64,000 bases of DNA from Acidobacteriaceae bacterium (GTDB lineage: Bacteria; Acidobacteriota; Terriglobia; Terriglobales; Acidobacteriaceae). The position numbers were made by a program, and so were the translations under genes. This document shows, piece by piece, positions 9,194-18,819 of the stretch; positions within the stretch are counted from its first letter, which is position 1; every line of letters begins with the position of its first letter. The notes below the pieces were generated by a model. It made no database searches. It was not told where the DNA came from and saw only the letters and a list, made by a program, of their open reading frames with translations. The stretch is from contig JAOAPC010000008.1 of NCBI GenBank assembly GCA_025462735.1, positions 1 through 64,000 of the forward strand, in the 5' to 3' direction.

Positions 9194-11068
9194 TCATTTA
9201 GGCGTTGGTGTAGGTGGTGGTGTAGGCGTCGCGGCCACAACCGGAGCGCCGACATAATGCATATTCTTTGTTCCCAGCAGATCCACCGCGGCTTGATAGA
9301 GTTTTGCCCGCAACTGATATCGCTCGTTTGCCCGCGTGACATAGCGCACCGCGACTTCCACTCCGCCAATTATCGGCTTCACATTGATCGCGGGTGCTGC
9401 CGACAGCGTACCCATCTCCCGTGAATGCGCCGCGCTCTTCCATTCTTTCTCCGCCTCCCGCGCGCTCTCCGATGTAGCTTCGAGCACTTTCTTCTGGATG
9501 GCATCGACTATTGGATACGGATCTAGCCCGATCGGCAGAACCACTTGCAACTCGTCCCACAACCACTGTCCCGAGGTTGAGAAATTAAAATAATGGCCTT
9601 CGATCGCAAAACTATTTGTGAACGTCACGCGGCGCCCAGTCGGATGTCCAGAGTCCGTCCAGTTTCCTGTCTCCAGCAGCACGGTGTGAAACATTCCGAG
9701 TTCCACGACTTCTCCGGACACGCCGTTGATCTCGACCCAGTCCCCCAAACGGATTCCGTTTTTTCTCATCAGCACGAACCAGCCCAGGAATCCGACGATG
9801 AAGTCTTTCAGCGCCACCGTAAGGCCCGCGCCTGCCAATCCCAGAAACGTCCCGAGCTGAGTAGGTCGCCCAAAAATTACCAGAAGGATGAAAAGCACGG
9901 CGACGATCTGCACGGCAACCCGCGTCACCGTGCGCAGTGTTTCCACTTGACGCCGGTCCATCGACATTTTTCCCAGGAGGCTTTCGATCCATCCGTCGAA
10001 AAACAGGCCAATCAAAGCGATCACCAGAATGATGGCGATCCCGCGCAACGCGTAATTCACAACCGTACGCTGCTTGCCGGCGACAATGCTGATCCATTTC
10101 CCATATACCTCGGCGAGCTGTGTTTGGTCGTCCACCCGCTTGTCAAAAGTCGCAAGCGCCTTCTGATCTTGCGAACGACTCTTGGTCAATTGCAACATCG
10201 CCGCTGATTTTTCTGCGCTGAACTCAGTGGCATCCTTCCTCGCGGGGGAGCTATTCCCCGGTGCCGCAGTCGGGGCTGGATCTTCCGGCAACCTCTTTTT
10301 CTGTGCGCTGATCTTCCTGGCCAAGTCGTCATGCTTCGCCGAAAACATCGCCGCAGCAGCTTCCGCGTCGGCCTTCGCGCGCCACAATTGCATCTGTTTC
10401 CAGTGCAGCTCCGACCATTGCTGAAACCGGTGGATCAGCCCGCGCTGCTCGTTCGGCGCCGTAACTGTCACGTGCGTGGTGTCCGAAATTTGCGAAGCTG
10501 CTTGGTGCTCTTGCGTTAGGGTTTGAATACGCGCCTGCTGGTCGCCTCCTGCTCGGCCCAAATCTTCTTTGCCATCATCCACTTCGTCCTGATCCAGCTC
10601 CAGTTGCGCCTTCGCCAGGTTCAGCTCGCCATCCAGTTCATCTTTCTTGCTTCCGCTTGCTTTTGCATCCTCGGCCGTGAGCTGTGCGACTTTCGCCTGG
10701 TCGGCTGCAACGGCGTTTTCCGATTTCTGCAGCCGGGCCTGCATCTCCTTGGCCTCGGCGCTCATTGCTGGCGGATGTTGCGCTGCCTCGCGCACCGATG
10801 TTGCAAACGCCAGGTCCATTTCCTTGTCCCCAAGGTGCAGGGCGTCTTCGGCGACTTGACGCTCCTCCGCAGAGGTCGGCATTTGCGCAAGCCAACGTGC
10901 TGTCCACAAAGTGCTTTGGTCCACCACGGGACCTGCTTGCGATTCGCCATCAGTCGGATTCGAGCTCGCAGAAGTCTTGGACTGCCCTCTGGTTCGAAAC
11001 AGACCATAGCCAGTCGCGATCAGCAATACGACCACAGCAAGCGTTGCAATCTTTTGTTTAGGTTTCAT
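9194..11068 (-). CDS. MscS-type mechanosensitive channel with long N-terminal coiled coil
   Basis: A 624-residue inner-membrane protein. The order is an N-terminal signal or anchor helix (about residues 8-23), a long charged and Ala-rich coiled-coil region (about 60-330), two membrane helices (about 340-410), and the MscS pore helix and beta domain, seen as FLGLAGAGLTVALKDFIVGF followed by IRLGDWVEINGVSGEVVELG. The chain ends in a Pro/Thr-rich tail (PTPPPTPTPK). The pore part matches small-conductance mechanosensitive channels that relieve osmotic stress. The large extracytoplasmic coiled coil is like MscK/MscM-type extended members. Confidence 0.88.
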   Translation of the reverse strand: MKPKQKIATLAVVVLLIATGYGLFRTRGQSKTSASSNPTDGESQAGPVVDQSTLWTARWLAQMPTSAEERQVAEDALHLGDKEMDLAFATSVREAAQHPPAMSAEAKEMQARLQKSENAVAADQAKVAQLTAEDAKASGSKKDELDGELNLAKAQLELDQDEVDDGKEDLGRAGGDQQARIQTLTQEHQAASQISDTTHVTVTAPNEQRGLIHRFQQWSELHWKQMQLWRAKADAEAAAAMFSAKHDDLARKISAQKKRLPEDPAPTAAPGNSSPARKDATEFSAEKSAAMLQLTKSRSQDQKALATFDKRVDDQTQLAEVYGKWISIVAGKQRTVVNYALRGIAIILVIALIGLFFDGWIESLLGKMSMDRRQVETLRTVTRVAVQIVAVLFILLVIFGRPTQLGTFLGLAGAGLTVALKDFIVGFLGWFVLMRKNGIRLGDWVEINGVSGEVVELGMFHTVLLETGNWTDSGHPTGRRVTFTNSFAIEGHYFNFSTSGQWLWDELQVVLPIGLDPYPIVDAIQKKVLEATSESAREAEKEWKSAAHSREMGTLSAAPAINVKPIIGGVEVAVRYVTRANERYQLRAKLYQAAVDLLGTKNMHYVGAPVVAATPTPPPTPTPK

Positions 11069-11337
11069 GGCTTTGGCACAGCGACGCCGACCGATCGGTG
11101 CTTCTGGAAAGTGTTCAACTGTCTGGCCATTCTAATATGGTAGTCTGGGAGATTATCGGATCAATTTCATTCGTTGGAAAGCTTGCGGTTTAAATGCCTG
11201 ATACCAACCGAAATGTTGAATTATTTAGGATGACGAAGACTAGGAATTCGTGGCGCGAGCTGGCTCACCTAACCAGCATCTAACCTTACCTCAGCTTGCC
11301 GGTCCAAGGCTGATAGGCCTAAAATCGCCAGTTCTGA

Positions 11338-13386
11338 ATGAGGTCAATCGTGCGTCTATATCTGACATTGTTTCTCTCGCTCTTGATCGCTCCAGCCATT
11401 ACCTTCGCCCAGTCAAATGCTTCCAAGCCGGAATCCACATCAAGGTTCAATACCGTCGATAAAACGGCTGACCCCTGCGCCGATTTTTATCAGTACTCGT
11501 GCGGCAACTGGATGAAGACTGAACAGATTCCGCCGGACCAGGCCTCATGGGGAACGTTCCGGGAACTGATCGAACGCAACCGCGAAGTCCTTAAGGGGAT
11601 TCTGGATAAAGCGGCAGTTGATGATGCGAAGCGCAGCGCCGTCGAGCAGAAGATTGGTGACTACTACGAATCGTGCATGGACGAGAAGACTGTCGATGCA
11701 AAAGGGCTCGAACCGCTCAAGCCGGAGCTCGACCGCATCGCTGCCGTGCAGGATAAGCAAGGGCTGATCGATGCGATTGCGCGCGTGCACATGATAGGGC
11801 CGAATCCATTATTTAACTTTTACAGTCAGCCCGATCTGCACAACGCCGATATGGTGATCGCATACATTGACCAAGGCGGTCTCACCCTGCCCGACCGCGA
11901 TTACTATATTAAAGACGATGCCCACATGACCGAGATCCGCGGGCATCTGGTCGAATACGCTACGCAATTGTTCACGCTCGATGGACAGTCGCCGGAACAG
12001 GCTGCGGAGTCGGCAAAGGCGGTGCTGCGCATTGAAACCGCACTGGCGAAGGCTGCGATGGACCGTACCGCTCGCCGCGATCCCAAGACGCGCGACCACA
12101 AGATGAGCCGCGACGAAGCTTCGCAACTAGCTTCGAATTTCAATCTGGTGCGCTTCTTCGCTGACGTGAACGCGCCGAATTTCTCAGAGCTGAACGTAAG
12201 CAATCCGGAATTTTTCAAGCAGGTGAATCAGCTGCTCGAGTCGGAACCGCTGGACACCTGGAAGACGTACGTAACTTGGCATCTTTTGGATGGCACCGCG
12301 CCGTGGCTTTCGAAGCCGTTTGTGGACGCGAATTTCAAAATGGAGCAAGCGCTGAGCGGGCAGTCAGAGAATAAGCCCCGCTGGAAGAGGTGTGTGGCTT
12401 CGGTGGATGACGAACTCGGTGAAGCGCTGGGCCAGCGCTATGTAGAGCTGACCTTTGGCGCGGAAGGCAAGCAGCGCATGCTGAAAATGGTCGATGCGTT
12501 GGAGAAATCGTTATCGGATGACATTCAGGAGCTCTCGTGGATGTCGGATGAAACCAAGAAGCAGGCGCACGTCAAGCTGAGCGCGATCCGGAACAAAATT
12601 GGATATCCCGATGTTTGGCGGGATTACACCTCCGTCAAAATTGTACGTGGGGATTTGCTGGGAGATTTTCTGCGCGCGAATGAATTTGAAGCCAAGCGCG
12701 ACATTAACAAGATCGGCAAGCCGCTGGACCGCAAGGAATGGGGAATGACTCCACCAACGGTGAACGCGTACTATTCGCCTCCACTGAATGAGATTGTGTT
12801 TCCTGCCGGAATCCTACAACCGCCGTTCTTTGACAAGAATGCGGATGACGCGACGAATTTTGGTGGCATAGGCGTGGTGATCGGTCACGAACTTACGCAT
12901 GGATTTGACGACCAGGGGCGCAAGTATGATCCGCAAGGAAATTTGCGTGATTGGTGGACCGCCGAGGACGGCAAGAAATTCGAAGAGCGCGCAAGTTGTG
13001 TTGCCAACGAGTACAGCAGCTTCAACGCAATTGACGATATCAAACTGAATGGCCGGCTGACGCTCGGCGAGAACACTGCCGACAATGGTGGCGCGCGAAT
13101 TGCGCTGGCGGCGCTGCATCACTATATTGCGGACGACAAGACCGGAAAAGCTGCTCAGAAGATTGACGGCTACACTCCCGAGCAGCGTTTCTACCTAGGC
13201 TATGCGCGCATCTGGTGCGAGCTGCGGCGTCCAGAGTACGCTCGCGCGCAGGCGACCACCAATCCGCATTCGCCGGGGAAGTGGCGCGTGGATGGCGTAG
13301 TCGAGAACGCGCCTGAGTTTGAGCACGCGTTTGGCTGCAAAGAAGGCCAGCCTATGGTCAGTCAGAATGCGTGCAGGGTTTGGTGA
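11338..13386 (+). CDS. M13-family metallopeptidase (neprilysin/PepO-like)
   Basis: A 682-residue secreted zinc endopeptidase. The signal peptide ends near ITFAQ. The zinc motif HELTH lies at residues 517-521 in VVIGHELTHGFDDQGRKYD, and the third zinc ligand is the Glu of GENTADNGG. The N-terminal half is the M13 lid domain (ADPCADFYQYSCGNW), and the substrate motif NAYYSPPLNEIVFPAGILQP is present. The chain ends in CRVW, the conserved M13 C-terminus. It should degrade peptides in the periplasm. It stands alone between the divergent mscS gene and kdsD. Confidence 0.95.
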   Translation: MRSIVRLYLTLFLSLLIAPAITFAQSNASKPESTSRFNTVDKTADPCADFYQYSCGNWMKTEQIPPDQASWGTFRELIERNREVLKGILDKAAVDDAKRSAVEQKIGDYYESCMDEKTVDAKGLEPLKPELDRIAAVQDKQGLIDAIARVHMIGPNPLFNFYSQPDLHNADMVIAYIDQGGLTLPDRDYYIKDDAHMTEIRGHLVEYATQLFTLDGQSPEQAAESAKAVLRIETALAKAAMDRTARRDPKTRDHKMSRDEASQLASNFNLVRFFADVNAPNFSELNVSNPEFFKQVNQLLESEPLDTWKTYVTWHLLDGTAPWLSKPFVDANFKMEQALSGQSENKPRWKRCVASVDDELGEALGQRYVELTFGAEGKQRMLKMVDALEKSLSDDIQELSWMSDETKKQAHVKLSAIRNKIGYPDVWRDYTSVKIVRGDLLGDFLRANEFEAKRDINKIGKPLDRKEWGMTPPTVNAYYSPPLNEIVFPAGILQPPFFDKNADDATNFGGIGVVIGHELTHGFDDQGRKYDPQGNLRDWWTAEDGKKFEERASCVANEYSSFNAIDDIKLNGRLTLGENTADNGGARIALAALHHYIADDKTGKAAQKIDGYTPEQRFYLGYARIWCELRRPEYARAQATTNPHSPGKWRVDGVVENAPEFEHAFGCKEGQPMVSQNACRVW

Positions 13387-13401
13387 CAAACAGTGGTTAG
13401 T

Positions 13402-13479
13402 GGTCAGTGATTAGTGGTCAGTGAGGAGTGGCTTAGGGCGGATTCGTTTTTGCTGCCCAGTAGTCACTAATCACTGACC
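13402..13479. repeat. Inverted low-complexity repeat (GGTCAGTGATTAGTG arms)
   Basis: A 15-bp arm at 13402-13416 is exactly repeated in inverse at 13465-13479, and further degenerate AGTGGT/CAGTG units surround the left arm. It lies between the M13 peptidase stop and kdsD and could fold as a long-loop hairpin or terminator. It belongs to a set of small pseudo-palindromic islands found in several intergenic gaps of this window. Confidence 0.7.
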
Positions 13480-13517
13480 TATCTTTTTGCTAACATCCTT
13501 ACTTCCCTGCTCCCACC

Positions 13518-14540
13518 ATGAATCATATTGGCGAAAATGTAGTGCGCATTGAGGCCCGTGCACTGTCGGATCTGGCAGACCGGATCGCCGGGCCGATGGC
13601 CGACGCGTTCAATCGCGCAGTCGAGTTGCTCTATTGCTGCCCGGGACGGGTCGTAGTCACCGGAATGGGCAAGAGCGGACTGATTTCGCGCAAGATCGCT
13701 GCCACACTCAGTTCGACCGGAACTCCCGCCTTATTTATGCATCCAGTCGAAGCCCAGCACGGCGACTTGGGAATGCTGGCGCACGGCGACCTTGTGATTG
13801 CGCTCTCGGCCAGTGGCGAAACCGATGAAATCCTGCAACTGCTGGCGACAATAAAACGTCTGCGGCTTCCGCTGATCGCGATTACGTGCGATGAAATTGC
13901 GACAGGCGTCGTGCGCAAGGAATCAGGCCCGCCGCCGTCGAGCATGGGTGCGCAGTCCACGCTGGCTTCGGCGGCCGAAGTATTTCTAAGCTGCGCCATA
14001 ACCCAGGAAGGCTGCACCATGGGGCTGGCCCCAACTGCTTCAACCACGGCGATGCTTGCGCTCGGCGACGCCCTGGCGGTTGCGGTTGCCGAAAAGAAAG
14101 GTTTCAAAGAAGAAGACTTTGCGCGACTGCATCCCGGGGGAAAATTGGGAAAGCGGCTTGCGCGAGTGGAGACGCTCATGCACACCGGTGACGCCGTGCC
14201 GCGAGTTGCAAGGCGCACCAAAATGCCGGATGTGATCTACGAAATGTCCCGCAAGAAGCTGGGCGTGACGGCAGTGGTGGAAGGCGAGCGACTGGTGGGC
14301 ATTGTCAGCGACGGAGACCTGCGACGGCTGCTGGAACGCAAAGGAAAAGACGTGCTCGACATGAGCGCCGAGGAATGCATGACCTGCGATCCGAAAACCA
14401 TCTCCGGACAGGAATTCGCTGCCACGGCGCTGGCCATAATGGAGGAACGCAAAATTACGTCCCTGGTAGTGGTTGACGGAGATATGAAGCTGGAGGGCGT
14501 CGTTCACCTGCACGACCTGTGGGGAACGGAGATGGTGTAA
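13518..14540 (+). CDS. kdsD: KpsF/GutQ family D-arabinose-5-phosphate isomerase
   Basis: A 340-residue enzyme with an N-terminal SIS sugar-isomerase domain (about residues 20-180; GRVVVTGMGKSGLISRKIA and LIALSASGETDEI type segments) and two C-terminal CBS domains (about 210-335). The catalytic-region motif LHPGGKLGKRL is present. It converts ribulose 5-phosphate to arabinose 5-phosphate, the first step to KDO for lipopolysaccharide. About 15 residues (PPPSSMGAQST region) look like a small insertion. The gene is not linked to other KDO genes here. Confidence 0.9.
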   Translation: MNHIGENVVRIEARALSDLADRIAGPMADAFNRAVELLYCCPGRVVVTGMGKSGLISRKIAATLSSTGTPALFMHPVEAQHGDLGMLAHGDLVIALSASGETDEILQLLATIKRLRLPLIAITCDEIATGVVRKESGPPPSSMGAQSTLASAAEVFLSCAITQEGCTMGLAPTASTTAMLALGDALAVAVAEKKGFKEEDFARLHPGGKLGKRLARVETLMHTGDAVPRVARRTKMPDVIYEMSRKKLGVTAVVEGERLVGIVSDGDLRRLLERKGKDVLDMSAEECMTCDPKTISGQEFAATALAIMEERKITSLVVVDGDMKLEGVVHLHDLWGTEMV

Positions 14541-14575
14541 GGTTTGCGCTTGCAAACTGATGGCAGCGGCTCTCT

Positions 14576-15202
14576 ATGACCTGGCAAATCTGGCTGCTTT
14601 TCGTGATGACCGAGGCCGTACTCAGCGTCACGCCCGGACCTGCGGTGCTTTATGTTTTGTCACAGGCGATCCGGCGTGGACCGGGAAAATCAGTTTGGGC
14701 GAGTTGGGGAATTCTCAGCGCCAACGTGCTTTACTTCACGTTGTCGGCAACCAGCTTGGGCGCGGTGATTGTCGCCTCGTACAAGTTATTTTTTCTGATC
14801 AAGTGGTTGGGCGCGGCTTATCTGGTCTATTTGGGCATTCGCAGCTTTTTCGGGAAAGCTTCAGTTCTGTCATTGCCTGAGTCGAACGAGGACTCCCGCG
14901 GCGGACCGCGTATTCTTCGCGACGGATTCTTTCTGCAGGCGGCAAACCCGAAAGCACTGCTGTTCTTTACGGCAATTCTGCCGCAGTTCATCGATGCCCG
15001 TCATAATGTCGCATTTCAGATTCTGTTGCTGGGGATCAGCTCGGTCCTGGTTGAATTTGTGATTCTATTTGTGTACGGACAACTCGCTGGACGCGCGCTC
15101 GCCGCGGCGCGCAATCCGCGATTTGAGAAGGTTTCGAATCGAATCGCGGGATCGCTGTTGATTGGGGCGGGCGTGGGGCTGGCGAGGCTCAGGCGCAGTT
15201 AG
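14576..15202 (+). CDS. LysE/RhtB-family amino-acid exporter
   Basis: A 208-residue integral membrane protein with about six hydrophobic segments. It carries the N-terminal LysE signature VTPGPAVLYVLSQAIRRGPG and the mid-chain FLLQAANPKALLFF-like stretch typical of RhtB/LysE translocators, which export amino acids such as homoserine, threonine or lysine. The substrate cannot be assigned. It follows kdsD by 35 bp on the same strand, so cotranscription is possible. Confidence 0.88.
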   Translation: MTWQIWLLFVMTEAVLSVTPGPAVLYVLSQAIRRGPGKSVWASWGILSANVLYFTLSATSLGAVIVASYKLFFLIKWLGAAYLVYLGIRSFFGKASVLSLPESNEDSRGGPRILRDGFFLQAANPKALLFFTAILPQFIDARHNVAFQILLLGISSVLVEFVILFVYGQLAGRALAAARNPRFEKVSNRIAGSLLIGAGVGLARLRRS

Positions 15203-15213
15203 GCATATCTAAT

Positions 15214-15636
15214 TCAGACCGGAACACTATCAAGCGGCGCGATAAATTGAATGCCAGGGACAAACTTGCCGTGTAAACGGCCGTCGTTTGTAACAAACAG
15301 GTCGACGCCTGCACTCGCAGCGCACGAGAGCTGCACCGCATCGGGCGCTTTGATCGACCGATCGGATTTTATGGAAGCGTAATGTCTCGCCGCCCCGAGG
15401 TCGAAAGGAATGATCTGGGATGACGCCAAAATCATCCGCTCGTATCTGCGGCAGCGCTCCGTGTCCCCAGCCTGCGTTGGCTTTATCAACACTTCGCCCA
15501 GGGTGATGGTGGAAGTGAGCAGTTGGTCACCACGAGTCAGCATCCTAATTCTCAGGTTCTCCACATAAGGCAGGAAGGTGGGATTGTTTTCCAACAGATA
15601 GATAAAAAGATTCGTATCCCAAAAGATGCGGCTCAT
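15214..15636 (-). CDS. PIN-domain ribonuclease toxin (VapC-like)
   Basis: A 140-residue PIN-domain protein. Conserved acidic positions are visible: FWDTNLFIYLLE at the N-terminus, TLGEVLIKP in the middle, IKAPDAVQLSCA and VTNDGRL near the C-terminus. These form the magnesium site of VapC-type RNases. ATG 15636 overlaps the stop of the upstream gene (ATGA), showing translational coupling. With the two preceding genes it forms a likely toxin-antitoxin operon. The RNA target is unknown. Confidence 0.85.
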   Translation of the reverse strand: MSRIFWDTNLFIYLLENNPTFLPYVENLRIRMLTRGDQLLTSTITLGEVLIKPTQAGDTERCRRYERMILASSQIIPFDLGAARHYASIKSDRSIKAPDAVQLSCAASAGVDLFVTNDGRLHGKFVPGIQFIAPLDSVPV

Positions 15637-16130
15637 TCCCAACCCTCACGGATGCGACGTACATACTCATCGGCTGGTTCATCCGCCCACAGATCCTTCC
15701 CATCCCCACGCAAGGCGAGAAGTGGATCGTTTTTGATCCTGGCCTCGATGCTGTCTGAGTTCCAGTCGCGATACCAATCGAGAAGGGGGCGATACTCCTC
15801 CGGCAAATCTTCTTGCTCCGGAACGGTTTTTGATCCCTCCCGCTGAGGATGATAAGAGTCGCCAAGACGAAACAGTCTGCGTCGTCCCGGACCGGTCTCG
15901 GTGAGCATTCTGTAACGACCCGAGTTCGGAGCACGATTCGCTACGCAATGCTGAACTACGTGGGCGTACAACCCTGGCCTCAATTTGCCAGTAAGATTCG
16001 CCCGCCTTGCGCGCTCCATAATCTCGTCTATGGTGAAATCAAGCTGGCCCGCATTGTCGCGATGTAACAACGCTGCCACGATCCAAACCTCGTCGGCCAC
16101 TCTGAGTTCCACAGCTGATGCAGTCTTCAA
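15633..16130 (-). CDS. Partner of PIN toxin, putative antitoxin
   Basis: A 165-residue soluble protein, not assigned to a named family with certainty. The N-terminal half (ADEVWIVAALLHRD, then FTIDEIMERARR) looks like a winged-helix or DNA-binding fold. The middle has VQHCVANRAPNSGRYRML and a conserved-looking DSYHPQREG, and the C-terminus has PLLDWYRDWN. The TTG start at 16130 is chosen because GAGGAG lies 6 bases upstream. Its stop overlaps the PIN gene start. Coupling directly before a PIN toxin makes an antitoxin role the best guess; it is longer than a usual VapB. Confidence 0.65.
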   Translation of the reverse strand: MKTASAVELRVADEVWIVAALLHRDNAGQLDFTIDEIMERARRANLTGKLRPGLYAHVVQHCVANRAPNSGRYRMLTETGPGRRRLFRLGDSYHPQREGSKTVPEQEDLPEEYRPLLDWYRDWNSDSIEARIKNDPLLALRGDGKDLWADEPADEYVRRIREGWE

Positions 16131-16147
16131 CGTAACCTCCTCAATAA

Positions 16148-16393
16148 TCAAATGGCGTGGATTACCAGCTTCGTCCTGGAGCTATGGGAAGAAACACACG
16201 CGCCGGGATTACGAGCAAATCCAGCGGAAAGTCCTACCGTCTTCGTGATCGGCGCGACTTCCTGCCTTCGCTTCAGGCTCAGCCCCTTCTGAATGCAGTC
16301 ATCGCACAAGCAGTCTGGCTTGTGGTCAATCAAGAACACGAATATTTTTTCGGGAATTGTCACGGTTTGCCCATCCAAGTGATTATATATCAT
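16148..16393 (-). CDS. Small Cys-rich protein leading the PIN operon
   Basis: An 81-residue protein beginning [16 protein letters not shown]. It contains [19 protein letters not shown] and a C-terminal GACVSSH...KLVIHAI. The pattern resembles small zinc-knuckle proteins with two CxxC pairs, but the second pair is altered to C-x3-H. The stop lies 17 bases before the ribosome-site-supported start of the next gene, so the three genes form one operon. The 5' end is much more AT-rich than the neighbours. An earlier in-frame start at 16480 would overlap the proS promoter, so 16393 is preferred. Confidence 0.55.
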   Translation of the reverse strand: MIYNHLDGQTVTIPEKIFVFLIDHKPDCLCDDCIQKGLSLKRRQEVAPITKTVGLSAGFARNPGACVSSHSSRTKLVIHAI

Positions 16394-16433
16394 GGAATTA
16401 TGTTTTAATACAATATATTTGTTATTTTGTTTA

Positions 16434-16462
16434 TTGCGTACTACCCATTCATCGCGTAGAAT
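16434..16462 (+). promoter_or_regulatory. Probable proS promoter
   Basis: TTGCGT (16434-16439), a 17-base spacer and TAGAAT (16457-16462) form a good sigma-70-type promoter whose start would fall about 22 bases before the proS ATG. The adjoining 16381-16440 stretch is strikingly AT-rich and is shared with the divergent toxin-antitoxin-like operon. It includes an imperfect palindrome around ACAATATATTTGT that could be an operator. Confidence 0.5.
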
Positions 16463-16490
16463 GAGGTGCTTACCAAGCACTCAAGGAAAT

Positions 16491-18263
16491 ATGCACCGCT
16501 GGTCACAGCTTTTCATTCCCACACTACGCGAGGCGCCGGCGGATGCCGAGGTCGCCAGCCATAAATTTCTCGTCCGCGCAGGGTATGTTCGGCAGCTGGC
16601 AGCAGGAATCTATTCGTATCTCTTCCTCGGGCAGCGGTCGTTCAACAAGATTATCGGTATTGTGCGCGAGGAGATGGATCGGATTGGCCAGGAGTTTTAT
16701 CTGCCGGCGTTGCATCCGCGCGAGTTGTGGGAGGCGAGCGGTCGCTGGTCGATCATGGGAGAAAACCTTTTTCGCTTGAAAGACCGCAAAGGCGCCGAGC
16801 TCTGCCTGGCGATGACTCACGAAGAGAACATGACCGAGATAGCCCGCAAGGAACTGCGCAGCTATAAACAGTTGCCGCAAATCTGGTACCAGATCCAGTC
16901 GAAATTTCGCGATGAGCCGCGGCCGAAGTCGGGACTCCTGAGGGTACGTCAGTTCCTGATGAAAGATTCGTACTCTTTCGACATCGATGCCGCGGGGCTG
17001 GATGTTTCGTATCAGAAGCACCGCGAGACTTATCGTCGTATTTTTGATCGTTGTGGATTGAAATATCTGGTGATCGACGCTCATTCGGGAGCGATGGGCG
17101 GATCGCAGTCGGAAGAGTTCATGGTGTACACGCCGGCGGGTGAAGACCAGGTTGTGAGCTGCGCGAACTGCAAGTACGCGGCGAATCTTGAAAAGGCAAC
17201 GTCAAAACTCGAGCCTGTTGAAGATCTCACGGCGGAAGGCGATGGCAAGCCGCTCGAAGTGCACACGCCGGGTCAGAAGACGATTGAAGATGTTGCACGC
17301 TTCCTTGGAGTTTCGCCGAAGAACAAAATTAAAACACTCGCGCTTATGATCGATTCGAAAGACCCGAAATCGGGCAGGAATACTTCGCGAGCGGTTGTTG
17401 TTCTCATGCGAGGAGACCATCAACTGAACGAAGCCAAGCTTGCCACTGCCCTCGCCGGGAAAGAAACACGGCCGATGCAGGAAGAAGAAATCCGCCACCT
17501 GTTCGGTTCGCCGGCGGGATTCCTTGGGCCGCTCGGAATTAAATGGGCGAAGAACATCGCCGACAGCAATGGCCCTGTTCTCCTGGTAGATAAAGCCCTT
17601 GAAGGACGCACAAACCTAATTGCCGGGGCAAATAAACAGGATTACCACGTTAAGAACATAACCCCGGGGCAAAACTTCCAACCTACCACTTACGCCGATC
17701 TGCGGGCGGTTGCAAGTGGCGATCCTTGCCCGAATTGTGGCTCTCCACTGCGCATGGATACCGCGGTCGAGATCGGTCATATTTTCAAGCTCGGCTACAA
17801 GTACTCCGACTCGATGGGCGCACGAGTGCTGGACAAGAATGGCAAGGAAGTTACGCCGATCATGGGCAGTTACGGGATTGGGATCGAGCGCATTCTTACG
17901 GCGGCGGTGGAACAGAGCAATGACGCAAATGGCTTTTGGCTGCCGCGGCAGATCGCCCCTTTTGACATTGTAGTAACACCGACGAACGTCGCCGACGAAA
18001 AGCTCAAAACCACAGCCGAGGGCATTGCCAACAGCCTGGAATCAGCCGGATTCGACGTGTTACTAGACGACAGGGACGAAAGGCCAGGGGTCAAGTTCAA
18101 AGATGCTGACCTAGTGGGCATACCCTTTCGGGTTAATGTGGGCAAAAAAGTTACCGAAGATAGGGTGGAGGTGGTTCACCGCTCGACTCGCCAATCCCAG
18201 GATGTTAGCATCGCCGCAATAGTTGAGTATTTTCAGGAAGTTCTGGGTCGCGCGCATGAATAG
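16491..18263 (+). CDS. proS: Prolyl-tRNA synthetase
   Basis: A 590-residue class II aminoacyl-tRNA synthetase of the bacterial type. The start matches the family consensus ([22 protein letters not shown]). Motif 2 is seen in [17 protein letters not shown], followed by MKDSYSFD. The central insertion (about residues 220-370) is the YbaK-like editing domain. Motif 3 [17 protein letters not shown] is followed by a C-terminal anticodon-binding domain. It charges tRNA-Pro. ATG 16491 follows AAGGAAAT; upstream in-frame codons would add 33 residues foreign to the family. Confidence 0.96.
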   Translation: MHRWSQLFIPTLREAPADAEVASHKFLVRAGYVRQLAAGIYSYLFLGQRSFNKIIGIVREEMDRIGQEFYLPALHPRELWEASGRWSIMGENLFRLKDRKGAELCLAMTHEENMTEIARKELRSYKQLPQIWYQIQSKFRDEPRPKSGLLRVRQFLMKDSYSFDIDAAGLDVSYQKHRETYRRIFDRCGLKYLVIDAHSGAMGGSQSEEFMVYTPAGEDQVVSCANCKYAANLEKATSKLEPVEDLTAEGDGKPLEVHTPGQKTIEDVARFLGVSPKNKIKTLALMIDSKDPKSGRNTSRAVVVLMRGDHQLNEAKLATALAGKETRPMQEEEIRHLFGSPAGFLGPLGIKWAKNIADSNGPVLLVDKALEGRTNLIAGANKQDYHVKNITPGQNFQPTTYADLRAVASGDPCPNCGSPLRMDTAVEIGHIFKLGYKYSDSMGARVLDKNGKEVTPIMGSYGIGIERILTAAVEQSNDANGFWLPRQIAPFDIVVTPTNVADEKLKTTAEGIANSLESAGFDVLLDDRDERPGVKFKDADLVGIPFRVNVGKKVTEDRVEVVHRSTRQSQDVSIAAIVEYFQEVLGRAHE

Positions 18264-18295
18264 TTATATCGCGCTGCGTCCTACGGAGTGGGCCA

Positions 18296-18652
18296 ATGAG
18301 CACTATCAAATTGTTCCTGGGATTGTTCCTGATTGCCGCCGCCGTATTCGTCGGCGCGAAAATAATTCCGCCCTATTTCGAAAACTACCAGTTTAAGGAC
18401 GCCATTAAGAACGAAGCCACCCTTGACACCTACACCAGCAAGAATGAAAACGATATTCGCATTGCGGTTTTTAGGAAGGCACAAGATCTCGATATCCCGA
18501 TCACGGAAGAACAGATCCATGTTCAGCGCCAGGGGATGCAAGGCAGCGGGATTATCATTATCCGCGCTCCGTACATAGTTCATGTTGACCTGCCGGGATA
18601 TCCCATGGACCTGCACTTCGAAGCATCCACCGAAAACCGGGGCGTACTCTAG
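18296..18652 (+). CDS. Small membrane protein, DUF4845-like
   Basis: A 118-residue protein with one N-terminal transmembrane segment (LFLGLFLIAAAVFVGAKIIPPYFENYQ) and a short exported domain. The layout, with one anchor, a YFENYQFKDAI motif and a small alpha/beta domain, resembles DUF4845 family proteins. No function is known. It sits between proS and the class A PBP gene on the same strand. Confidence 0.6.
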   Translation: MSTIKLFLGLFLIAAAVFVGAKIIPPYFENYQFKDAIKNEATLDTYTSKNENDIRIAVFRKAQDLDIPITEEQIHVQRQGMQGSGIIIIRAPYIVHVDLPGYPMDLHFEASTENRGVL

Positions 18653-18819
18653 AGGTACGTTCGCCCGCAGCCGTAATCGATTTCAGCCCGAAATCTATTA
18701 GAATGGGAACTGCCTTGGCCCAGGCCGGGCTTTGCTCTGGTAACGATTGCTCGCGCCGCCTCATCTCACCAGCTGTGACATGAGTTTCGTCTGACAATTA
18801 GGTATAACTGCGCCAACAC

